A DNA stretch of 20,384 bases from a virus. The position numbers and the translations under genes are program-made. This document shows positions 14,243 through 20,384 of this stretch, piece after piece. Location of the stretch: the IMG/VR virus record IMGVR_UViG_3300006802_000784, positions 1-20,384 of that record; one strand, written 5' to 3'. Below the pieces are notes generated by a model. It saw only the letters and a list, made by a program, of their open reading frames with translations. It had not been told where the DNA came from and did no database searches. Position 1 is the first letter of the stretch. Each line of letters starts with the position of its first letter.

Positions 14243-14259
14243 TTCAAGCAGGAATCTTC

Positions 14260-14871
14260 ATGCAAATTGCACAATTCCATGAAGTCCGATTCCCGGAGGA
14301 CATCTCTTATGGGTCCTCCGGTGGTCCGGGCTTCAAGACCACCGTGATCGAACTGGCTTCGGGTCACGAGCAGCGCAACATCGACTGGTCCTTGGCTCGC
14401 GCCACCTATGACGCCTCCTATGGCGTCAAGAACCGCGAGGCGATGGAAGACGTGCTCGATTTCTTCCACGCCCGGCGCGGCAAGGCATATGGCTTCCGCT
14501 TCAAGGACTGGATGGACTTCGCGCTGGATCGGCAGGTGATCGGTCAGGTTGACACCGACGGCGATGTCGAACTCCAGATTTACAAGCGCTACGAGCCGCT
14601 GACCGCGCACTATTACGATCGCCCCCTGCTCAAGCTGGTGCCCGATACCGTCCACTGGTGGGTCAACGGCGAAGCGCAAGACCCGATCGCCATCAGCACC
14701 ACCACCGGCATCATCTCTGCATCCGGCCTGACGCCCAACGCGGTGGTCGAAGCGCAGTGCGAGTTCGATGTCCCGGTCCGTTTCAACACCGACGAAATGC
14801 TGGTCACCCACGACGATTATGAACTGATGTCGTGGCCGTCGATCCCCCTCGTCGAACTCAAGCCGCGCTGA
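14260..14871 (+). CDS. Distal tail protein, DUF2460 family (GTA ORFg12-like)
   Basis: The 203-residue protein spans one domain with strong family landmarks: FHEVRFPEDISYGSSGGPGF at residues 5-24, then RNIDWSLARATYDASYGVK, and FFHARRGKAYGFRFKDWMDF at about residues 68-87. It ends in a beta segment with VPVRFNTDEML and IPLVELKPR. This is the DUF2460 (TIGR02217) family, whose gene transfer agent member is the distal tail protein connecting tube to tip. It is the first gene of the tail-tip cluster, just after the box element. AGGAA at about 14250-14254 supports the ATG. The stop is 6 nt before the next start. Confidence 0.88.
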   Translation: MQIAQFHEVRFPEDISYGSSGGPGFKTTVIELASGHEQRNIDWSLARATYDASYGVKNREAMEDVLDFFHARRGKAYGFRFKDWMDFALDRQVIGQVDTDGDVELQIYKRYEPLTAHYYDRPLLKLVPDTVHWWVNGEAQDPIAISTTTGIISASGLTPNAVVEAQCEFDVPVRFNTDEMLVTHDDYELMSWPSIPLVELKPR

Positions 14872-14877
14872 TCCCCC

Positions 14878-16383
14878 ATGAAAGAAATCTCCGCCGCCCT
14901 CTCTGATCACCTCGATCAGGAAGTCACCACGCTTTGCTCGTGCTGGAAGATCGTGCGTCGGGACGGTGTCGTCTTCGGCTTCACGGACCACGACCGCGAC
15001 ATCTTCATCGACGATGTCCTCTACGAGGCCGAGGCCAGCTACAACCGCACCGCGATCGCGACTTCGTCCGACTTCTCCGTCGCCAATCTCGATGTCAGCG
15101 GCATCCTCGATTCCGACCGCATGACCGAATATGATCTGCGCGCCGGCCTGTTCAACCGCGCCGATGTGTATGTCTTCGTCGTCAATTGGGCAGACCTGAG
15201 CCAAGGCATTCTCCGCGTCCGTCGTGGGTGGTTTGGTGAAGTCTCGCTGCTCAACAACGGCACCTTCACCACCGAGATTCGCGGCCTCGCCCAAGCGCTG
15301 TCGCACAACTTCATCGAAGTCTATTCGCCGGAGTGCCGGGCGGACTTCTGCGATTCCCGCTGCAAGCTCAACATCGCTGACTTCACCAACAGCGGGACGG
15401 TCACGTCCAGTTCCGGTTTTGACAGCTTCGCGGCCAGCGCGCTCCCGGACGCACCGACGACCGGGACCTCAGCCGGTGCTCACAAGACATGGGCGATCCA
15501 CCCTTATGGGTTCCCCTTGGGACAGATCGTCGGCATCGCCGAGGTGCGTCTGTGGGACCAGCAGGGTAATCTCATCGAAGGCGGCCGGGTCACTGACATG
15601 GCCTATCTGGTGAGCAAGGACAAGTCGATCCAGAAAGCCTTGAACGAGGTGGATGACGCCAGCGAGTATGACTACGACGAGGGCACCTACAAGGAGATCG
15701 TCAAGGGACGCGGCCCGAAGAAGGCGCGCGACGCCCGCATGGACACGGGCTGGCGCACCACGCTGATCCCGGACACCGTCACTGAGATGACGGACATCCG
15801 CCTGATCTTCACCTTCGACACTCCGGTCGATGTGAAGACCGTCGAGATCATCACCCCCTCGCGATTCGAGGAAGCGCCGACCGCCTTCACCTTGGAATAT
15901 ACCGACGACGACATCGACGCCGTCGATCGCATCAAGGATTTGGCACAAGCCCGCACGGCCTATTTCAACCTCGAATGGGGCGTCGCCAAGGATTGCTCGC
16001 ACGTCTTCACCGCCGCTGGCCAGTCGGCCATCTGGGGGCTGGGGTCGGGTGACGACACTCCGATCAACATCGCGGACGTGCCGGTCGATATTCCGCCGCC
16101 CTACAACTCCGTCTCGACCTACGAGGGCGGGACGATCAAGTGGCTGTCAGGGCGCAATATGGGCCGCGTGGTCGAGATCACCGACTATGCGGACGACACG
16201 AACACGGTCACCTTGTTCGAGAGCATGTCCTACGCGATCGCGGTTGGCGACACCTTCGAGATCACCCAAGGATGCGACGGCTCCCTCGCCCGGTGCAAGC
16301 TCTACAACAACGTCATCAACCGTCGTGCGGAGGACTACATCCCCGGCAACGACGAATACATGAAGTATCCCGATGCCAAGTAA
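14878..16383 (+). CDS. Tail tip hub protein, DUF2163/BR0599 family, with inserted domain
   Basis: Residues 1-175 and about 410-501 match the DUF2163 plus BR0599-type hub of gene transfer agents and related phages: FGFTDHDRDIFIDDVLYEAEA near the start, then ECRADFCDSRC (C153, C158, C162), and the C-terminal GCDGSLARCKLYNN...YIPGNDEY with C466 and C473. Lambda gpL-type tip proteins bind an iron-sulfur cluster through cysteines, and C153/C158/C162/C466/C473 are candidates. The family is usually near 290 residues; this is 501. The extra ~220 residues (about 180-410) contain AEVRLWDQQGNLIEGG and RLIFTFDTPVDVKTVEIITP followed by FTLEYTDDD, a pattern like galactose-binding or discoidin domains. The insert is probably surface-exposed. 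The end overlaps the next gene by 11 bp. Confidence 0.85.
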   Translation: MKEISAALSDHLDQEVTTLCSCWKIVRRDGVVFGFTDHDRDIFIDDVLYEAEASYNRTAIATSSDFSVANLDVSGILDSDRMTEYDLRAGLFNRADVYVFVVNWADLSQGILRVRRGWFGEVSLLNNGTFTTEIRGLAQALSHNFIEVYSPECRADFCDSRCKLNIADFTNSGTVTSSSGFDSFAASALPDAPTTGTSAGAHKTWAIHPYGFPLGQIVGIAEVRLWDQQGNLIEGGRVTDMAYLVSKDKSIQKALNEVDDASEYDYDEGTYKEIVKGRGPKKARDARMDTGWRTTLIPDTVTEMTDIRLIFTFDTPVDVKTVEIITPSRFEEAPTAFTLEYTDDDIDAVDRIKDLAQARTAYFNLEWGVAKDCSHVFTAAGQSAIWGLGSGDDTPINIADVPVDIPPPYNSVSTYEGGTIKWLSGRNMGRVVEITDYADDTNTVTLFESMSYAIAVGDTFEITQGCDGSLARCKLYNNVINRRAEDYIPGNDEYMKYPDAK

Positions 16384-16789
16384 TCATGATCTGATCGAAG
16401 CCGCCCGCAGCTATATGGGCTGCAAGTGGATGCACCAAGGCCGCAATCGTGCTGGTATCGATTGCGCCGGTCTCATCGTCTGTGCGACGGCCGACGCCGG
16501 TTCGCCCATCGCGGACATGCAGGGCTACCGCCGATCGCCTGACCCTGAGAAGTTCCTCGGCCACATCCGCGACAACACCCTCCCCGAGATCGAGCCGCTG
16601 CCGGGAACCATGGCGATCTTCCGGGGCAGTTCCCAGCCCTGCCACATTGGCATCTTCACCGAGTATCAGGGCGTGCTCGGATTCATCCATTCCAACGCTT
16701 CGGTCGGGCAGGTCATGGAGGAGCCTTTCCTCCACGAGTGGCCGCGCCTGCTGATCGAAATTCGCCGCTTCAAGGGATTTGATTACTAA
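16373..16789 (+). CDS. NlpC/P60 cell-wall peptidase of the tail tip (GTA ORFg14-like)
   Basis: The 138-residue protein has the full NlpC/P60 papain-like set: catalytic C31 in GIDCAGLIV, H91 in PCHIGIF and H106 in LGFIHSNAS. Enzymes of this family cleave peptide cross-links of peptidoglycan; in tail tips they help open the wall during DNA entry. The whole protein is the single domain with no signal peptide, as expected for a virion-associated enzyme. It starts inside the hub gene and its stop overlaps the next ATG (TAATG), so hub, peptidase and tip protein are translationally coupled in the order known from gene transfer agents. Confidence 0.9.
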   Translation: MPSNHDLIEAARSYMGCKWMHQGRNRAGIDCAGLIVCATADAGSPIADMQGYRRSPDPEKFLGHIRDNTLPEIEPLPGTMAIFRGSSQPCHIGIFTEYQGVLGFIHSNASVGQVMEEPFLHEWPRLLIEIRRFKGFDY

Positions 16790-18666
16790 TGGGTCAGCTA
16801 GTCATGACCGTCGTCGGCGGCGTCGCAGGTTTTCTGGTCGGCGGCCCGATGGGCGCTGCTATCGGTATGCAACTCGGTGGCATGGTGGGCGGCCTGCTGT
16901 TCGGTCCGTCGATCAAAGGCCCGCGCCTGCAAGACCTCAAGGTCACCGCCTCGACCTACGGCGCGGCCATCCCGGAAATCTATGGGACGGTCCGCCTTGG
17001 CACGAACCTGATCTGGACCTCCGGCATCAAGGAAACCAAGCACAAGAGCGGCGGTAAGGGTGCCCCCAAGCAGACGACCTATACCTACGACGCCACCTTC
17101 GCCGTCGGCCTGTGCCGGGGACCGATCACGAACGTCCTGCGTATCTGGGCCGACGGCAAACTGATCTGGGATCAATCGAGCAGCACCTCACGCACCATCG
17201 GTGGCACGTTCGGTAACTTCGACTTTGGCAGCGCTTTGGTCACCTTGATGAGTTCGAAATCGAAGGGCAAGAAGAGCGTAAAGGTCCGCGTCTATCGTGG
17301 CACCGAAGACCAGCTTCCTGACTCGCTGATCTCGGCTCATAAGGGCGCGGGCAATGTCTCGGCGCACCGTGGCCTGTGCTATCTCGTGTTCGAAAAGCTC
17401 CAGCTTGACGATTTCGGTAATCGCATCCCGTCGATCACCGTCGAGGTGAGCAAGACCGAAGCAGCCGCCTTCCCTGCGATCGCTGCTACGTCGTCGGGCG
17501 CAACCTCGCCGATCTACAGCACTTGGTATCCTGATTGGGAGACCGGCCGCATCTACGCGAACGTCGGCGGAGGCTCCGTCAAGGTCTTCGACCTCGGCAC
17601 CATGGCCGAAATGTATGCGACCCCGCTGTCCGGCGGGCGGACCACTGCGTTCACGCCATCCGGGAACTCGGGCAATTATGTCGTTCCGGGCGCAGGTCTC
17701 TACTTCTCCGAAGTCGGGACCGGCAACTCGCGCCCGATCGAGATGTATGAGATGAACGGGTTCAGCCGAATGGACACGATCGGTAAGGACGGGTCGTCGC
17801 TGGGCGGCGTGTTCATCGATGCCTCCGGGAACCTGATCGAGCAGTATGGCGCGCTGGGAACGGCAGGCCATACCTATGTCAACGGCGGCACCGGCCGGCA
17901 ACTCTATTACATGCACTTCGACCACACCCGGTCGGTGTGGTGCTTCGCCCAGAACGATAGCATCCCTGTGTTCACCGAGAAGGCTCCCTTCACCCCGAGC
18001 AACGCATTCTCGGGCCGTCAAGGCGACAACTCCTCGGAGATCATTGGCTGGCGCTCGGCGAACAACCGCCTCGAACTCCTGATCTATAACATCCCGGCCG
18101 GGTCGAAAGGCAACGTCGCAACTGACGCGAATGGTTCTCGCTGGACTCAGTCCAGCGGCTGGTCCAGCCGCACGGCTTATCTTGTCCCGACCGGACACAC
18201 ACGCTTCACCCCTCGGGTTGTGCTTTACGATCCGACCGACGACTGCATCTTCGCGATGGGCATCAACCAGAGCGGCGTGGCTGTCGCTTTCAAGTGGTCG
18301 GTCCCGAACAACACCTACAAGTTCGTCACCACACCTGCGAACCTGAAACCACCGACGGACATGAAGCACAGCCGGATCGCTGGCGGCTCCTTCGGCTGGT
18401 ATACCTACACGTTGTCCACCGGGGCGTTGTTCCAAGAGATCGACATCCAGACCGGAGCCTTGACCCTCAACAAGGGTATTCCACCACAGATATGCAGTGG
18501 GGATCGGCAGCAGCCGCCGGCGGCAACCAGTATTGGGACGACCAGTCCGGCAGCTTGGTCATGGCCACGCAGAACGCCTACCGGCGCGTCTATTTCCGAT
18601 CGACCGGCGAAGCCAGCACGGTGGAGAACGTCGCCCGCGCCATCTGCCTTCGCAGCGGCGTCCTGA
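16789..18666 (+). CDS. Central tail tip protein (megatron/TipJ-like), N-terminal part before a frame break
   Basis: The start is TAATG-coupled to the peptidase gene. The first 40 residues are a Gly-rich hydrophobic zipper (GGVAGFLVGGPMGAAIGM), then LQDLKVTASTYGAAIPEIYG and ITNVLRIWADGKLIWD, hallmarks of the large tip protein at this position in gene transfer agents and related phages. No TIM-barrel is recognisable. Residues about 240-564 instead read as repeated short beta segments (STWYPDWETGRIYANV, HFDHTRSVWCFAQND, VVLYDPTDDCIFAMGIN, GWYTYTLSTGALFQEID), suggesting a beta-propeller. After about I564 (base 18480) the reading frame becomes low-complexity Pro/Ser/Ala/Arg nonsense until the stop, while the sensible sequence continues in the -1 frame. 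Without the break the protein would be about 1194 residues. Confidence 0.8.
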   Translation: MGQLVMTVVGGVAGFLVGGPMGAAIGMQLGGMVGGLLFGPSIKGPRLQDLKVTASTYGAAIPEIYGTVRLGTNLIWTSGIKETKHKSGGKGAPKQTTYTYDATFAVGLCRGPITNVLRIWADGKLIWDQSSSTSRTIGGTFGNFDFGSALVTLMSSKSKGKKSVKVRVYRGTEDQLPDSLISAHKGAGNVSAHRGLCYLVFEKLQLDDFGNRIPSITVEVSKTEAAAFPAIAATSSGATSPIYSTWYPDWETGRIYANVGGGSVKVFDLGTMAEMYATPLSGGRTTAFTPSGNSGNYVVPGAGLYFSEVGTGNSRPIEMYEMNGFSRMDTIGKDGSSLGGVFIDASGNLIEQYGALGTAGHTYVNGGTGRQLYYMHFDHTRSVWCFAQNDSIPVFTEKAPFTPSNAFSGRQGDNSSEIIGWRSANNRLELLIYNIPAGSKGNVATDANGSRWTQSSGWSSRTAYLVPTGHTRFTPRVVLYDPTDDCIFAMGINQSGVAVAFKWSVPNNTYKFVTTPANLKPPTDMKHSRIAGGSFGWYTYTLSTGALFQEIDIQTGALTLNKGIPPQICSGDRQQPPAATSIGTTSPAAWSWPRRTPTGASISDRPAKPARWRTSPAPSAFAAAS

Positions 18667-20372
18667 CCAACGATGACCTCGACTTCACGGAACTGTCGGA
18701 AGGGAGCCTCGTCGGCTACCTGATCGATCGCGAATGCTCGGCGCGCGATGCCCTCAAGCAGCTTGCCACCGGCTACCTGTTCGACGGGTTCGAGAGCGAC
18801 TACCGGCTCAAGCTGCGCTCGCGCGGCCTGACCACGGCTGTCACCATCCCGGAGGACTGGATCGGATCGGGCGATGACGGCATGACCGTCAAGGAAACGC
18901 TGACGCAGGAACTCGAAATGCCGATGCGCGTCTCGGTCAACTATTACGACGTTGCCCGCGACCATCAGCAGAACACTCAATCTGCCAAGCGTGTTTCCGC
19001 ACCTGTCCCGACCATGTGGACGGCGAAGGAAGAGATCATGGAACTGCCGATCACATGGCAGGCATCCAACGCCAAGCAGTGCGCCGAGAAGATTCTCAAG
19101 ATGATGTGGGCGAACCGCTGGAGCTACCAGTTCACGCTGCCGTGGCGCTACATGAAGTATGACCCGGCAGACATTGCTTCGGTCCAGCTTCGCGACGGCA
19201 CGACCTACACCATGCGCTTCAACTCGGTGAACATCGGCGCTGACTTCACGATGGAAATCGATGCCGTCAGCGAGCGCGCTGCCGCCTATGTCTCGACCGC
19301 CGTGGGTAGCTCGGGCGACGCACCGGTGCAATATATCCCGGTCACCTACCCGTGCCAGCCGTTCGTCATCAACACGCCGTTGCTGCGTGACATCGACTAC
19401 AACACGGACGGCAACTCGACGCTGTATCTGACGGTGGTCACCGACGCGCCGGTCTTCAATGGGGCCTACCTCTACATGAATGCCGGCGGCGGGGTCAATT
19501 TCGAAGCCATCGGCCACATCTCGGCGGACAACCTCTCCGGCCTCGTGGTGAATGCCCTCCCGCAGACCAAGAGCTACGAGTCCACCGACGAACAGACGGT
19601 CCTCCGGGTGCGCCTGACCGACGACGACGCCGAACTGGAATCGGTCCTGCAAGAGGATATGCTGACCGACTACCTGAACGCCGCTGTCGTGGGTGAGGAG
19701 ATCATCCAGTTCCGCGACGCGGCGAAGCAGGAAGACGGTTCGTGGCATCTGTCTGGCATCCTGCGTGCCCGCCGTGGCACCAACTATGCCGTCAACAACC
19801 ACAAGCCGGGTGAGCGCTTCCTCCTGCTGGCTGAATCGGTCCTGATCAAAAACAGCCGCCCGCCGGAAGATTATTACACGACCGATACCTTCAAGGCTGT
19901 GCCGGACACCGGTGCAGTGGAAGACGCGGTCCCTTACGCTTCCAAGCTGGTTCCGCGCGATCTGATGCCTTACACCCCGGAGGACTTCGGGATCGAGGAC
20001 GACGGCACGACGGTATCGATCACCATGAGCCGTCGCTCGCGGGTGATCGACCCGATGCGGGACGGCGGCGAGTTCATCCACTATCGAGAGGGCGACAAGG
20101 CAAGCGCCCGTATCATGTGGAGCGTCTGGGCCGGACTCACCTTGAACGACACGGCAACCGTCAAGACGCCGACGATCTCCGCCCCGCTCCCGTTGTTTGA
20201 CGCGGCCGGGCTGGACATCCCGCCGGTTGTCACCTTCCCACTCGCTTCTCTTGGTGGCGCTACGGGCTTCCTGCTCAAGGCATATGAGACGGGGTATGCG
20301 GACGGCACACCCAAATGGATGCACTTCGAACGCATCGACACCAACCGCTGGAACATGACCGAAGTCTATTGA
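18492..20372 (+). CDS. Central tail tip protein, C-terminal part after the frame break
   Basis: Homologous-looking sequence in this frame begins at about 18480; ATG 18492 is the first plausible independent start, with a distant AAGGG at 18472-18476. The opening YWDDQSGSLVMATQNAYRRVYF appears to be the last propeller blade. It is followed by VARAICLRSGVLTNDDLDF, RECSARDALKQLATGYLFDGFE and a long ITWQASNAKQCAEKILKMMW block, the pattern of the phage-tail_3 type region of large tip proteins. Further on, SGILRARRGTNYAVNNHKPGERFLLL and the Ig-like C-terminus complete a tip protein ending in MTEVY. The product takes part in host contact and DNA delivery. Whether it is made separately, by frameshifting, or the break is a sequencing error cannot be decided here. 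Confidence 0.75.
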   Translation: MQWGSAAAAGGNQYWDDQSGSLVMATQNAYRRVYFRSTGEASTVENVARAICLRSGVLTNDDLDFTELSEGSLVGYLIDRECSARDALKQLATGYLFDGFESDYRLKLRSRGLTTAVTIPEDWIGSGDDGMTVKETLTQELEMPMRVSVNYYDVARDHQQNTQSAKRVSAPVPTMWTAKEEIMELPITWQASNAKQCAEKILKMMWANRWSYQFTLPWRYMKYDPADIASVQLRDGTTYTMRFNSVNIGADFTMEIDAVSERAAAYVSTAVGSSGDAPVQYIPVTYPCQPFVINTPLLRDIDYNTDGNSTLYLTVVTDAPVFNGAYLYMNAGGGVNFEAIGHISADNLSGLVVNALPQTKSYESTDEQTVLRVRLTDDDAELESVLQEDMLTDYLNAAVVGEEIIQFRDAAKQEDGSWHLSGILRARRGTNYAVNNHKPGERFLLLAESVLIKNSRPPEDYYTTDTFKAVPDTGAVEDAVPYASKLVPRDLMPYTPEDFGIEDDGTTVSITMSRRSRVIDPMRDGGEFIHYREGDKASARIMWSVWAGLTLNDTATVKTPTISAPLPLFDAAGLDIPPVVTFPLASLGGATGFLLKAYETGYADGTPKWMHFERIDTNRWNMTEVY

Positions 20373-20384
20373 CTTTCGAGCACC

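Noticed and set aside
18460-18494. Programmed -1 frameshift in the tip protein on a standard slippery heptamer
   Set aside because: No X-XXY-YYZ heptamer is present in frame at the junction, so I do not annotate a programmed site there; the break is kept as an open finding.
1-20384. tRNA genes, CRISPR arrays, insertion sequences, attachment sites
   Set aside because: I saw no cloverleaf-like segment, regularly spaced identical repeats, transposase motif or integrase-linked core repeat.

Overview
The window is the head-and-tail structural region of a long-tailed, non-contractile (siphovirus-type) double-stranded DNA phage. Every convincing gene is on the + strand. GC content is high, and the tail-tip gene set (DUF2460 protein, DUF2163 hub, NlpC/P60 protein, then a very large central tip protein) is the set shared with alphaproteobacterial gene transfer agents and their related phages. 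I infer an alphaproteobacterial host, possibly a sphingomonad or Caulobacter relative. No integrase, lysis, replication or host gene is in view, so lifestyle cannot be judged.

Layout. Bases 1-623: end of a portal-like gene and a 60-residue ORF. Bases 905-3787: scaffold, HK97-fold major capsid protein, a likely capsid cement protein, and an acidic protein with a HeH/SAP-like C-terminus. Bases 3904-4350: a lower-GC HNH endonuclease. Bases 4334-6158: four tightly packed connector genes (adaptor, head closure, tail completion, tail terminator). Bases 6362-9243: tail tube protein and the two tail assembly chaperones, made by a -1 ribosomal frameshift on a canonical GGGAAAC heptamer. Bases 9247-14184: a 1645-residue tape measure protein. 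Bases 14260-20372: the tail tip. No capsid maturation protease is visible, and the capsid protein has no N-terminal delta domain.

The gaps between modules carry a regulatory layer that ordinary annotation would miss. A box, CACCGACATT then 5 nt then TTGACAT, occurs upstream of the scaffold/capsid genes, twice upstream of the tail tube gene and once upstream of the tail-tip genes. Two copies have a -10-like hexamer at 17 bp, and both are followed about 25 bp later by a triloop hairpin around a shared TCGGGGA. Intrinsic terminators follow the capsid gene, the cement gene and the gene before the HNH. The 228-bp gap between tail tube and chaperone holds a chain of hairpins, including two repeats with a covarying base pair and two mutually exclusive hairpins, one of which hides the chaperone ribosome-binding site.

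Two tail-tip genes are remodelled. The hub protein carries a ~220-residue insert resembling a galactose-binding (discoidin-like) domain between its cysteine clusters. The large tip protein appears to carry a beta-propeller-like region in place of the usual N-terminal TIM-barrel region, and its reading frame breaks by -1 inside that region near base 18480.
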